A stretch of DNA of 64,000 nucleotides from contig CAVNZM010000013.1 of assembly GCA_963693365.1 (NCBI GenBank), positions 4,898,001 to 4,962,000 on the forward strand, read 5' to 3'. Below are positions 16,855 to 63,600 of this stretch, one piece after another. The notes under the pieces were generated by a model. The model did no database searches. It saw nothing but the letters and a program-made list of their open reading frames with translations, and was not told the DNA's origin. This DNA is from Amoebidium appalachense (lineage: Eukaryota; Ichthyosporea). Both the position numbers and the translations under genes were made by a program. Each line of letters starts with the position of its first letter. The stretch's first letter is position 1.

Positions 16855-17866
16855 CTCCCCCCCTTGTCGGGAGCCTGGTGGTGTCGTTAGACAAGCAAAC
16901 CACCAGGCTGAGAGGCGATAAACAACCTTCAGCGAGAATTCTTGTGTGTGCCGAGCTGCTGGACAGAACAGAGCAAGGACGGTGGAATAGAGTTGTGCAC
17001 GTCTATGAGCACTTCTTCATTTGCCAAAACGTAAATTCATGCGCATGTTGTGCATCCTGTGCGCTAAACTATGGGGCATGCTGTATTCGAAAACAGCAAG
17101 AAATTCGAAGCATGCATGCAAAACTACTTTCACAGCACCTTATGTCCTCAATGCTATAGGAACAGCGACTATCTTCTTCTTTAAATGCATTCGTGCTGAA
17201 AGTGGCCGTGCATCTGGCTTGCGAGTGTGGAGGTGCATGCGGTGGCATGGACACGATGACAGTGTGCAATAGCGCAATGCACGCAAGGGCAACGGTTTTA
17301 TTTTCTTCCTAACATAGAGGGGGCTGTGTGCATTGCAACCCAAGCAGTGTTGTGCATTCGTTCTTGCATTTTCGTATTTCCAGTTCATTTTGCTTTCGTT
17401 TTTCGTTTTTTGTCGTTTGATAAATTCGTTACTTCGTTTTGTTTTCGTGTTGCATTCATTTCGTATTTCCTCTATGCATTCGTTTGTCGTTCATTCTTTA
17501 TTTCATTGTGTATTCGTGATGGTTCGTTTTTCGTTGGTTCATTGCTTCGTTAGCAATTCTTTATTCGTTTGTTCGTGTATTCGTTGTTTCGTTGTGTATT
17601 CGTTTTTCTTCACATTTTTGATGTGTCGTAGCAAAAGAAGTTTTACATGCTTTCAATTCTTTCCGTGTAGGTGGGCTGGCCACTTCAAACTTGTAGGTGT
17701 ATATATTCTAAGCCGGACAAGGAAAGATGTGCCTATCATCGGGGTAAAAAGGATTGTGATCGGCCATGGGAGATTCTTGAGCTGATTGAAAGATGTGAGA
17801 TTCTTGAACTGATTGAAAGATGTGAGATTCGAAGGATGCGAGATTCTTGAACTGCGCGGTCGCCAA
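16855..17866 (-). other. Non-coding interior of nested LTR element
   Basis: About 1 kb with no domain in any frame. From 17,340 to 17,640 the plus strand is rich in TTCGTT/TTCATT motifs. At 17,775-17,850 a unit of about 27 bp (GATTGAAAGATGTGAGATTC) is repeated two to three times. The purine tract is at the left edge and the primer site at the right edge, as expected for minus orientation. Confidence 0.8.
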
Positions 17867-18346
17867 TGTAAACAGTTGGACTAGTTAGGATAAGGCAGAG
17901 TACAACTGAATCAAAATAAAGACAGAGAACGGGTAGAAAGGCACACGCGGCCAGGTTGCTTTTACTATGGGCCGACTCAGTCTGTCTCAGACTTCACTGA
18001 TGTGATCCCCGTACTGGGACGGCTTTCTTATATAGCCCCCAGGTTTCGGATCAAGGCCCAGGATTGGTTCATCCGCGGCCAGCGCGGGTGGCAACATGCC
18101 ATTCGTGATTCTGGTGCGGTCCGAGCCAGTCAGACCTTTGTCCTATTTATGCAAACCTCTTATTGGTTCACTTCGTTTATGTGGTATGCAGCTGAAGAAC
18201 CATATATGGTTCAATTCTTAGGTCAGAGTGAGTCCTATTGGTGCGGACATAATATTTATGTGATATTCATGACAAAGCACGAATCGTGTGCTAGTAGATC
18301 ACATTCTTTAGTAAACATGTACAGTTCATGTGTACAGTTGTTTACA
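17867..18346 (-). repeat. 5' LTR of nested element (minus orientation)
   Basis: Same length as the copy at 16,375 and apparently the same sequence. On the minus strand the primer-binding site starts directly after it at 17,866. Confidence 0.93.
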
Positions 18347-18351
18347 GTTCC

Positions 18352-19556
18352 TCAACGGCGACATCAAGGAAGAGCTGTACATGCAGCAACCGCGTGGGTA
18401 CGAGGTACCCGGAAAGGAAGACTATGTGTGTCGTTTGCACAAAAGTCTGTATGGCCTCAAGCAAGCAGCAAGGTGCTGGAATGAGAAGATGCATGAGGCT
18501 ATGGTCGATCTTGGCTTCACACGTGTGGAAGCTGATCGATGTGTCTACTTCAAGGTCAACGGAAGTGGAAAGACGGTGGTGGCTGTGCATGTGGACGACA
18601 TACTAGTGGCGGCGTCGACAGATGATCTTATTCAAGAATTTGTCAGGCAGGTTGCGACGAAGTTCTCCGTCAAGGTGATCGGCGAGCCAAAGCTGCTACT
18701 CGGTGTGCAGGTCAGTCGTGACGCTGCAACAGGCGATATAAAATTGTCACAGGAAACGTACATCAAGTCATTGATGCGGCGCTTCAACATGGTCGACTGC
18801 AAGGCTAAGTCAACACCGCTACCGGAGCGATGTGTGTTGAGCAAGGCCATGAGTCCGGCAAGCGAGGAGGAGAGAGTGGCGATGCGGCAAGTTCCTTATG
18901 CCAGAGCTGTGGGCTCCTTAATGTACGCAATGGTGGCCACCCGGCCAGACATTGCACAAGCAGTGGGGGAACTTAGTAAGTTCGTGAGCAACCCGGGACT
19001 TCAACACTGGGACGCAGCCAAACATCTTCTCCGGTACCTCAAGGGGACAACCAACTACGGGATTGTCTACCGCGGAGGAGGGAGTACAACAGTGGAGGGA
19101 TTCACTGACTCCGATTACGCTGGCAACTCCGACGACCGTAAGTCGACGAGCGGATACATCTTTACTGCCAATGGATCTGCCATCAGCTGGGGCAGCAAGC
19201 AACAGAAGACTGTGGCTACTTCATCTACAGAGGCGGAGTATATGGCTACGTGCCTGGCAGTCAAAGAGGCTAAGTGGCTACGACAGCTGCTGGGGCAGCT
19301 GGGCTACGATATGAGTGAGGCGACCATCATCTACCCCGACAACCAGGCCAGCATCAAGCTTGCAAGGAACCCGATGCTCCATAACAGGAGCAAACACATC
19401 GACGTTCAGTACCACTACACCCGTGAGTGTGTGGAGAATGGGGATGTAGAACTTGTGTATTGCAGCACGAACAGTAACGTGGCCGACATGTGCACCAAAG
19501 CTTTAGGGAGACTTAAGTTGGTGCAGCATCGGCAGGCCATCGGCATGGCTGAGTAA
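18352..19556 (+). CDS. Copia gag-pol polyprotein, 3' part (RT and RNase H)
   Basis: Continues the polyprotein after the nested element: rest of reverse transcriptase and RNase H. Visible motifs are LHKSLYGLKQAARCWN, the catalytic HVDDILVA, the copia box TRPDIAQAVG, and RNase H motifs TDSDYAGNSDDRKSTSGY, STEAEY, PDNQ and NVADMCTKAL with their catalytic acidic residues. The stop is TAA at 19,554-19,556, about 125 bp before the 3' LTR. As it stands the fragment has no start of its own; only removal of the insert would join it to gag. Confidence 0.92.
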
Positions 19557-19681
19557 GAACTACAAATAGTGTAGTGTTAATGTTCGTGTAGTAGGTGTTA
19601 TATGTGTTAGTATAGTTTTAGAGTTGCATCTTAGGTTTAGGTTGCATGCGGTACATAGATAGAACACAGTGCAAGTGGGGG

Positions 19682-19987
19682 TGTCGAACAGGATAGCCAT
19701 CCGGTATGCCCTGCGTTAGCGTAGCACTAGTGATCGGGAATATTCGAGATATTCGGGATAAACTGGTGGATAGGTTCACGATAGATCAGGATAGATCTAG
19801 AAGAGTCTAGAAGATTCTATTGGAGTGCTTTGATTGGTAGCGACTAGATCCATAGCAGCGGGTAGACCAATCGGGAATAGTATTTAACATTCCAGTGGGC
19901 CAGACCACAAGTATATAAAGGTCCCGGCGGGCCAGTCAATGCAAGTCAGCAAATAATAAAGTCTCACAGAGAAACCTCTAAGTTACA
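19682..19987 (+). repeat. 3' LTR of copia element
   Basis: Begins TGTCGAACAGG after GTGGGGG and ends GTTACA, followed by the target duplication TTACT. Same TATA and AATAAA signals as the 5' LTR. Confidence 0.95.
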
Positions 19988-22576
19988 TTACTGATCTACA
20001 AACTTGAAGCCGTGGAGGAAGGGGAAAAAGGGATGTAGGGCCTCGGGAGAGAGATTTTGACTCTTCCTCTCCCTTTTTAAATTTCCTCCCTCCCCCCCCC
20101 CCCCCCCCCCCGCGCACCCACCCACCCCCCTCTCCCCCCCCCCCCCCCCCCCCCCCCCCTTTTCCTCCTTCTCCCCTCCTCGCCCTCCCCCTCCCTCCCG
20201 AATCCCCCCGCCCACCCTCTATCTAGATCTCATTCTCGCTCAGCCCCCACCTCCCCCCACACACTCTCCCAGTCCCCCCCTCCCCCCCCCTCTCCCCTGT
20301 CCCCCCCCCCCCCCCCTCTCCCCCCGCCCTCCCCGGCATATGAAAAACGGAGGGGGGGAGGGGGGAGAGGGGGATGTTTAGACCGCAGCGCACGATGAAG
20401 AGGGCCAGGTCTCCTGATAGTACCGCTAGCATGAATCATGTGTCTATTGACCCTCGCGTGGTTCGTATGAACATACAAAAAATGCCAACTGCATTAGAAT
20501 GCCCAACTATTAAAAGCGCCGCGCAGTACTTAGATTTACATGACTTACGGAAAATTTCGAGGTTAACAATTTTCTACAGTTGAATGCCATGATCTCCTGG
20601 GTAAAATCCCAATCATATAACGAGCGGTCCAGCCTTTCAGAAAAAAAACTTTCATTCGTTTTTTGAGTCATTTACGTATGATATGTGATGTTCTTGTTGC
20701 TTCATCATCGTGCTACTTCATTGAGTATCTATCCACTGAATTTTTTTTTAAAAAAATAAGGAAAGAGACGATATGAATGCAATGATGTATGGGCACATTG
20801 ATGAATGTGTAAAGCGTGTTTCACCAAAAAAAAAAAAAAAAAATAGGGGGGGCGACCACAATGCAACGTACCCACTTGGCCACTGATGTACATCCTACGC
20901 TTGAACACTATCCCGTTGGGTTAGCATGCACAATTATTACGAGAGGAGGGGGGGTTACTCCAGGCTGATAATTGCTACAATTGAATGTGACGGAATAATT
21001 CAACAAACATACTTTGAGTGTACGGTACTTATGTGAGGCTCTAGACGTATATAGTCATTGCACTACTTCATTTATATCAACGGGTAAATGATTTTTTAAG
21101 TAAAAACCGTTGGCAAAAGTCGAATGCATGATGCCACAGTAATGGATTGACGCACCGTGACTAGTGCATTTTATGTTTCAGCGACAGAATAGTGAGCGGC
21201 AGCACTGCAACGTAGCCGAAAGGTACCAAGCTTCGACCTGAACACTATCCCGTTGGGATAGCATGCACTAATATTAAGAATAGGCCGCCCAAGGACCAGC
21301 AGAGTTTTGATGCTTTTACCTGAGTGCAGTCAACAATATCATCACAACCACACACACATCTTAGGGAGGGGGGAGGGGGGAGGGGGGAGGGGGGGGGGGA
21401 GGGGGGAGGTCAAGAGTGTGTGAGGAAGGGGCAGATGGGAGAAACTGAAAAGGGGGGGGGGGGGGAGGGGGGATGAGGGGGAGGGAGAAGGGGGGGGGGG
21501 GGGGGGGGGGGGGGGGATGTGTCAGGATGGGGGGAAAAGAAGGGTCGCGTGATCACGTGGTAATAGAGGGACAGGTTAGATTGCCTGACAGTTACTGCCT
21601 GGCTGCATGGTGTATACGCATGTAATATATATGACCTTCGTGTGGTTCGTATGAACAGATGTTGTTACATTGTGGGGGTACGCATGAATACTCTGTCAAA
21701 GCAGCAATCATAATTTACACAGGCTAATGAGAAGCAAGATTGGTAATAACTATAAATCATTGAAGGAATACGGGTTTTCCCGACCAACTAGTTATAATGC
21801 TAATGGTATGATTTTACACTGTGATAAATCAAATGCGGGCATTAAAATTTTCTATCAAGGAGTTCACTGATCCGAACAAATCTTCATTCATTACGAAACA
21901 CACTTCAATCACTTTCACTCAATGCAATAAATCCTAATGACCGATCATTTCTGTAGGTAGCAGTGCGATTAAAGCCCATGTAAGCTATGCCATTCAAACC
22001 CATACCGAATAGTATTCGAAATCCACATCGTAAACACGATGACAAAAGTACGGATGAATACTTGTTGTAAAGAGCTTCAAAGTCTACATTACATATGTTC
22101 TCTAGTCTAAATGATACCACACACGCTGCATCAATCTCACCATTTCACCCAGCGTGCATGCGGGTGGTGACACTTCAAGGGCATGGGACAGGTGGCACAA
22201 CACCCCAAACCAACCCCAGATTAGATAAGTAAAACTAACCTAGTAGATGATGATACAGCAAAACCATGGGCACGATCAAATGCCAAACCGCGCTAAAAGC
22301 TAAACTACAGCACATCATTTTTCTCTATCATGGGGAATACTTTCAAAGGACTGAAAAAATTCTGAAATGTCGCCAAAACCAGCACATACGTTCCGAGAGC
22401 CAAGCAATACCTTTTTCTTCCAAACAAAGATGGGAAAGATGGGGCCCCGCCATAAAACTCTTCTTAAGTCGGAAAAAACACAAACTCACTGAAAACCACC
22501 TCCAAAATCCCTCACACCCGTCATTCTTCTCCCAAAAATAGAGCGAGATACATGCAAATGAGTAAGATATACGAAA
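19988..22576. other. Intergenic region between copia element and PFK-2 gene
   Basis: Contains C-rich tracts (20,090-20,330), G-rich tracts (21,365-21,520) and AT-rich unique sequence. Two diverged repeat pairs are present (see separate entries). A 91-codon plus-strand frame at 22,266-22,541 lies in what should be the 3' flank of the minus-strand gene and has no recognisable domain. I see no gene. Confidence 0.5.
20840..21290. repeat. Pair of diverged direct repeats, ~330 bp apart
   Basis: CTTGAACACTATCCCGTTGG followed by GTTAGCATGCAC (from 20,909) recurs as CCTGAACACTATCCCGTTGG with GATAGCATGCAC (from 21,237). Weaker similarity extends upstream (TGCAACGTA). Another pair lies at 20,452 and 21,633, both with GTGGTTCGTATGAACA. 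These may be old copies of one element. Confidence 0.7.
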
Positions 22577-50921
<28,345 letters not shown>

Positions 50922-51113
50922 CTGTATTGTAATTGTTTTAGGATAGGGAATAACAATGGCAAAAACACAAAGGGAAGAACAGGAGCCACAAAAAATTGGC
51001 GGTATGAAGGATAAGGTTGAATAGAACCCACGTTGCTTAAGAACCCATGCCACTGGGGTGGGATGTGTGTGTGGGGGGGGTGGGCTGTCTGTGTGTGTGT
51101 GTGTGTGTGTGGT

Positions 51114-51148
<35 letters not shown>

Positions 51149-51314
51149 GAAAGAGAGGGGATGGGGGGGAGGGAAGTGTGTGTTTGTGGGGGGGGGGAGG
51201 GGAGGGGGGGGGGAGGGGGGATGCTCTATGTATTAGACTTTGAATGGGGATACAGGTAATACAACAATAACAATATAACGATGACTTAAGAAAAGGGGAA
51301 AGCAGAACTCGTAC

Positions 51315-51384
51315 CCAACAACTTCCCAACAAATTCGAACCTAAACAGTTTTTTGCGCCGGTCCTTTGTGAAAACCTTCCGAAA
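51315..51384 (-). CDS. Candidate further 5' exon of the PFK-2 gene
   Basis: A 70-base open stretch with acceptor CACATAG and donor GTACGA codes for FRKVFTKDRRKKLFRFEFVG plus three residues. It ends in phase 1, which matches the two leading bases of the exon at 50,921. The phase match and basic, hydrophobic composition support it, but there is no homology to check against and the exon before it is not resolved. Confidence 0.4.
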
Positions 51385-52264
51385 CTATGTGCAGCAATCA
51401 GTGAGTTTGGACATAAATACGGGGAAATGGGGTGAGAGAATTAACCGAGGAAGAATGAGCGACCAAAGAAGGCGGTTGGCAGATAAATAAATCCCGGGGG
51501 GGGGGGGGGAAGGGGGGAGGCCAACTCTCATTCACTATACTGTCGAGCAAACATGCACAAGGTAACTTTGACTCTAAAAAAAGGGGGGGCGGGGGGAAGG
51601 GTGGGGGGGGGTAGAAGTCGACAAGATGATTGTCATTAACCCAAAAAGCATTAGGTTGTGCTGAATAAGACTCTAGTTTTAGTGTATTTGTGGTAGCAAG
51701 CGCGGAGAAGGCTGGGGGAAAATCGGGGAAGGGGAGGGGCGGGGCGGGTGGGTGGGTGGGTGGGTGGGGGGGGGGGGGGGGGGGGGGGGGAAGGATGAGG
51801 GAAGAGGGGGAGGGGATTACGCGCGCGCACGCGCGCGCGCGCACGTGTGTGTGTGTGTGTGTGCCTGTGTCAGTGGCGGCCATTAAATAACGGGAGGCGG
51901 GGAGGGGGGAAGGGGGGGAGGGACGGGGTCTAGTGTATGCTAATGTGTATGTGTGTGTGCGAGGGTGTGTGTTTGCAAACCGTTAAAGTGGTCCAGCCCG
52001 GGGTGAGGGTGAGGGTGGGGCGCATGTGTGTGCATATGTGTTTGTGTGTCGATGGCGGTGGCAGGCTCCGGGCGGGGGGGGAGGGGGGGGGGGGTATGTT
52101 TTTGCGTAGGTACCTGTTGGGCACATGTTGGTGGAAGCAGTGGAGCAAACTGCATAAGTGGGGAGGGGGACCTTGTGTGTTGCGTGTGTATTGAGGTGGC
52201 AACAGAGTTGCGGGCAGGAGAGGTGTGTATGGATGTGCTTGTGTGTGTGTGTGCGCGCGCGGGG

Positions 52265-52269
<5 letters not shown>

Positions 52270-52297
<28 letters not shown>

Positions 52298-52298
52298 G

Positions 52299-52352
<54 letters not shown>
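52270..52352. repeat. G run then (GA)n
   Basis: About 28 G bases followed by about 28 GA units in the region upstream of the PFK-2 exons. Confidence 0.88.
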
Positions 52353-52361
<9 letters not shown>

Positions 52362-52657
52362 CAAAGCGAAAAATGCAGAACAGACCTGTGGAGAAAGAAA
52401 ATGGAAAAGTTAACAGAGGAATGTGCTGGAAGTGCTGGGATGATAGAAGAGGCAGAGCGTCGAATCTCAGAGGTGAGAGGAAGTAGAAACAAGAATGAAA
52501 GAGCTGGAAGGCCAAAGCAAAAGGAACAGGAAAGAAGTCAAACGGGTAAATAACCGCACGGGTCGGTGTGTGCTTGTGGTTGGGTGGGTGGATGGGTGGG
52601 GAGAAAGGGGGGAGGGGGGGGTTGAGGGGGGAGCCCAACCATGCTTGTCCTGGTTGT

Positions 52658-52718
<61 letters not shown>

Positions 52719-52967
52719 GGCAAGCGATGCAGAGTAAGTTGTTTGTTTCCTTAACGTGATAAATAAGGGGCACTTACCCCCTGCCCCCCTCCCCCACCTC
52801 CTCCCCCGCCACCAGCCCTCCCCCCCCCCCCCCCCCCCCCCCTCCTCCTACACACAAACACACACCCATCCCCCCTCCTCTCCCCATCACTCACCCACCC
52901 ACCCACCCACCCACCCATGGCCACCCACCCGATCCTCCGCCTCCAACCCTACTCCTAACCCCTTCTG

Positions 52968-53024
52968 CGGCTGCCCTGTCACCCACCTTCCAAATTCCTG
53001 GCGTTGACACATCCACACTGAAAG
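52968..53024 (-). CDS. Candidate first coding exon on the minus strand
   Basis: ATG GCA GCA GGC starts a short frame (MAAGSFQCGCVNARNLE) ending at a consensus donor GTGGGT. It lies upstream of the PFK-2 exons, close to the divergent promoter region. I could not connect its phase to the exon at 51,384 without an intermediate exon, so the link is speculative. Confidence 0.25.
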
Positions 53025-53099
53025 CTGCCTGCTGCCATTCTTGCTTGCCTTAAACCCAGCGCCTACAAAAACAAAACAGCACAAAAACAACACCGTGTG

Positions 53100-54835
53100 A
53101 ATGTTTTTTTTTTGCACCGTGTTTTACACAAGCGCTTGGCCCTTCTGTTACCAGCGCCACAGCTAGCGCTCCGGCTCACGGATTCCTCGTTACTGTCACA
53201 TATAATTCGATAATGGTATGGATGTCGAGGGAACCTAAACATATACAAAAGCGTAATACCATAATATCCGAAAATAAACTTTTTTCTTATGTGCCTGTAT
53301 ATATTTTTAAAAAAACCTCGTATTATACAACAGAGATTAGGCTTTAGTGGAAAAAAAAATACAGACAATAGTCTGCTTTTAGTGCAACCTCTAAGTTTCT
53401 AGTATATGATTCGAAAGCGTTATTCGAATGCTTCGCGAAACACCTTGAGTCACCCCCCTAGGACAGCCCATGTGATGACCAAGGGCCAATCAACGGGTCT
53501 ACAGAAAGAGTCGCCCTTATTTGCGGTCAGATTGTAGCCAATCATATGAAAGCACGACTCCCACATTTTTCTCTAACGGTTGATGCCGGCCGGCGCTCCC
53601 GCCGATGTCCTCTCCGAAACATCTCAATCGAAACACCCTGGCGCATTTAATTAGTGTACTGTATATGTACGCAGTAATATTAAACACCAGTAATATCCAC
53701 CACCAATAGCTGCTAAACCCAATTTTATATGATGTTTTTACATGTTTCCCCTTTACAAAACAGCCGGTATGTAGCTGACCGGTTGTTGATCTCCAGCCCG
53801 GCACACTATCGATGTACTATGAGTCTTTTATCCAACCAATATTGTTGGATAAGACTCCCTGTCTTTAAAATACATCTAAAATCGATTACATTAATTGTTA
53901 TGTTTAAAGTCATGCAGTATACACATCATTACCAAAACATCGCCATGACCTGCCTGCACAAGGCCCAACCCCCACCCAAATCCCGTACAACGGCCCGTTT
54001 CTCGCCCGCACACTCCCACCTGCCCGCACCTGCCCTCTTGCACCGTATCAGTTGGCAAGCCCTTTTTTTTTTTTTTTCTCGCTCCGACACTTCATAAATT
54101 ACAACCTGTGTGTTTACTATTTTCTGTGTGTCCCGCTAGCTCGAAAGCGAGTAAGTTTTTCGGCCTACGGTAGTGTTGCGCAGGGAGGGAAAACAGTTGT
54201 ATTATTGCACGTGTTTTTGGCACCACGTGTCAGCCAAGTTTGCCTTTTTCGCGTGGGTTGAAACTCTACCCTTTCTGCTACCCATCTTTTTGCGGCGTCG
54301 ACAGAAGAGCACTATCTACTCCTCAGAAAGCTCCGTTTACTTTTGCTCGATGCTTGCACAAGTTCAGGCAGAGTGGTGCGGTTCTGCACATGCGCCAGCC
54401 TCAGCTGGAGCCACTGCAGAGTAAGGTCAGTTTTTATTGTTTTTGGGGGGTTGTTGTCTCGACACGCACGGGTGATTATACGCGTTTATAAACAGCAGCC
54501 TTCAGTCACCGTTACTGCCTCAAACGCGTTTGTGCTTGACCCTAGTGCTTGTGCATCCTCCTTTTCATTACTTCTCACGTCAGCAAACAAGTAGGCCCTG
54601 CTCACCAATTGATTGACTCCTCGGGGCTTTTTTGTGTGCACAGAATCACTGTTGAGTACGCCTATTTTTAGTTAACAAGAGTGTGCATGGATGGGGTTTG
54701 CTCTGTGTTTCGACTCTCGCGCTTTACACGAACACGTATCTGTGTGCTTTTTTTCCATCGTCTTTTCCCCCCCTTTTTTCTTAGGCAAACTACAGCCAGC
54801 CTTGCTGAGCTTTTCTCGTGTGTTTTCACACACAG
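53100..54835. promoter_or_regulatory. Divergent intergenic region between PFK-2 (-) and ARID4-like (+) genes
   Basis: About 1.7 kb of mostly unique, lower-repeat sequence between genes that point away from each other. CCAAT boxes lie at GGGCCAATCAACGG (53,483) and GTAGCCAATCATATG (53,531). No TATA box is obvious. A 5' UTR exon for the plus gene could end at CAGAGTAAG/GTCAGT (54,427). Shared promoter function is inferred from position only. Confidence 0.35.
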
Positions 54836-54936
54836 AGCTTGAGAATGTGGGTGGCATGGGCCCCTTGGAGGTGACACACTTCAGCACGGACAGGGGGTTG
54901 GCGTCCGTTGGCTTAAAGGCCAACATACCTTTGTAG
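54836..54936 (+). other. Probable non-coding 5' exon of the ARID4-like gene
   Basis: Bounded by acceptor CACACAG and donor TTTGTAG/GTACAT. One frame is open but ends in TAG at the donor, so if spliced it supplies an in-frame stop ahead of the ATG at 56,779, as expected for a 5' UTR exon. Evidence is splice signals and composition only. Confidence 0.35.
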
Positions 54937-55945
54937 GTACATCACCTCTACTCATTAACAATGTGTCGGATACTTGGTTTCTTGTCACGTTCGTTTTTGA
55001 GATAATTAGAGTCCACTGCTGTGGTGCCTGCTTTGCCGTTTCTCTGGCGCCTCCCCGTTTTGCCTTTGGATGAAAGCAGTGTTTTGCTGCTTTAGGCACG
55101 TGATGTTCAACACTCACCACTCTCTTCATTCGCTGTTCTGCATCTGTGCACGTGCCAGCATTTTACACACTGAAGTACAGCACGTGTACACGCCAACAGA
55201 GAGGTGCGCGTGCGTGCACGCACGCACACACACAACACACACACATGTGTGTGCGCGGCCACACACACACACAGACAGACACACACAGAGAGAGAGACAC
55301 AGGGATAGCTCTTGCCTGAAGCACACGTACTGTTGCGCCCCCGCACGCACACATGCAAGAGGGCGTGTCTTGCACACACACACGCACACACACATCCCTG
55401 TGTGCGACATCCTAGCACCAGCACTCGAGCACTTTCACAGTGAGGTGCTCGGGCATACTTGGCTTGTCATATGGCCCCCCTCCCCCCACACCCCCTTCCC
55501 CCCCGTGTTACCTTCACACCACACCCCCTCACTGTTTGTATCGAGCACACACATGCTTGACACCCAAGAACTCGGACGTGTTTAGTTGTGTGCACAGCAA
55601 GACCAACGACCACACATGAGCACACGTGGAGGGCTATACGGGCACGCGCGCGCACACACACGCACAACACGCACATGCATGCATGCGAACACGTGTACAG
55701 GTGAGGCACACACTTTATTGCACATGGTGTTTGCACGTATGTGGACTCTTCAACGCACAGTGGCCACATACATGTGCACACGGCAGATTTTCTATCCCTC
55801 TGCTTGCACAATAGTACATGCATTGTTACGTGGACGAGCTATGCCGTAGATATCTCAGGGCAAAGAATGCACACTGGGGCGCTTCAAGCACAGACACACG
55901 TGCACGGAGGAGTGTGTGGTTCTGCACAAATCTTCGAGCACGCCA

Positions 55946-55993
<48 letters not shown>

Positions 55994-56772
55994 GCGCGCT
56001 CCATGCACACACACACGCACATGAATGAACACAACACACACATGCACACAAACAAATATGCACGCACATACACACAGACACACAGCAAGGGGCCTCACGT
56101 ACACGTAAATAGATGACCCAAAGCATTCATGTGCCCCCCGCAGGCTTTGCCCGAACATTCTTCTACACTTATCCGTGCATGTCCACTCTAATACCACAGG
56201 TGCACTTAGAGGTACACCGGCGCGCACAACCGTTGCTCCGCACATGCATGTGCGAAACACGTATGCTCGGCACACTCTCTCATACATGTGCTTGTGCGCA
56301 CACATGCAACACCAACGTTTTTCTCACACGTGCATGGATTGTCGCATATAGATGGTCACGGGGGTCGAACACACGTTCGCATTGGCTCGGACACATAAAG
56401 AAGGAAACAGATGGAATCAGGCAATCACGTGCGCAGTCACGCAGCTTGCATGCAGGGGTGCCACTGGCGAGGTGGTTGCACGTGGGACATGAATGACCAC
56501 ACGCACACACGCAGCAATGCAATTGCACACCAACACGTGCACACCATCCATACGCGCACACATCCATTCACGCACAAACAGGCATGGATGGGAGCACTGG
56601 ACACAAATATCACATGTGCACGCGCACACACACACACGCACACACACACACGTGCGGGTATTGATGCATTCGTAAAAACGTGTGTACCTGGTAGCAAGAA
56701 ACAAGATGTGTTTACAGACACAGTCACATGCATATTTTCATGACATTAACATTTTCTTTTTTTTTCTATCAG
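54937..56772. other. Probable intron, rich in CA and CACG repeats
   Basis: No coding sequence recognised. Many short ACACACGCAC-type stretches (55,200-55,400; 55,945-55,990; 56,620-56,655). The last 20 bases before 56,773 (TTTTTTTTTCTATCAG) are a good splice acceptor. Confidence 0.5.
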
Positions 56773-56778
56773 GCGAAA

Positions 56779-63600
<6,822 letters not shown>

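Larger units (their letters stand above)
16375..18346 (-). mobile_element. Nested non-coding LTR retrotransposon (TRIM/LARD-like), antisense
   Basis: Two 480-bp direct repeats (16,375-16,854 and 17,867-18,346), identical as far as I can compare, start TGTAAACA and end TGTTTACA and flank 1,012 bp of non-coding DNA. GTTCC is duplicated at 16,370-16,374 and 18,347-18,351. On the minus strand the first LTR is followed at once by TTGGCGACCGCGCAGTTC, a TGG-starting primer-binding site, and the second LTR is preceded by the purine tract AAGGGGGGAG. The element therefore reads right to left, antisense to its copia host. It has no gag or pol, so it must rely on an autonomous partner. Size fits a long TRIM or short LARD. 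Identical LTRs indicate very recent insertion, later than the copia element. Confidence 0.93.
13093..19987 (+). mobile_element. Copia-type LTR retrotransposon, complete but interrupted
   Basis: Two direct LTRs of about 305 bp flank a gag-pol frame in the order gag, protease, integrase, reverse transcriptase, RNase H, which defines the Ty1/copia class. The bases TTACT occur immediately before the 5' LTR (13,088-13,092) and after the 3' LTR (19,988-19,992), a 5-bp target site duplication. A primer-binding site follows the 5' LTR and a purine tract (GTGGGGG) precedes the 3' LTR. The LTRs differ at about two or three positions, so the insertion is recent. A second LTR element of 1,972 bp sits inside its reverse transcriptase (16,375-18,346), so this copy cannot make full-length polyprotein unless that insert is removed. 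Confidence 0.97.

Noticed and set aside
16510-16890. Open frames of 126 and 160 codons starting within the nested element's LTRs (also 18,002-18,484)
   Set aside because: The same peptide appears twice because the LTRs are direct repeats, it shows no family resemblance, and it runs into the LTR end.
22266-22541. 91-codon plus-strand frame downstream of the PFK-2 stop
   Set aside because: Lies in the expected 3' flank of a gene on the other strand, with low-complexity Lys/Gln/His-rich translation and no homology.
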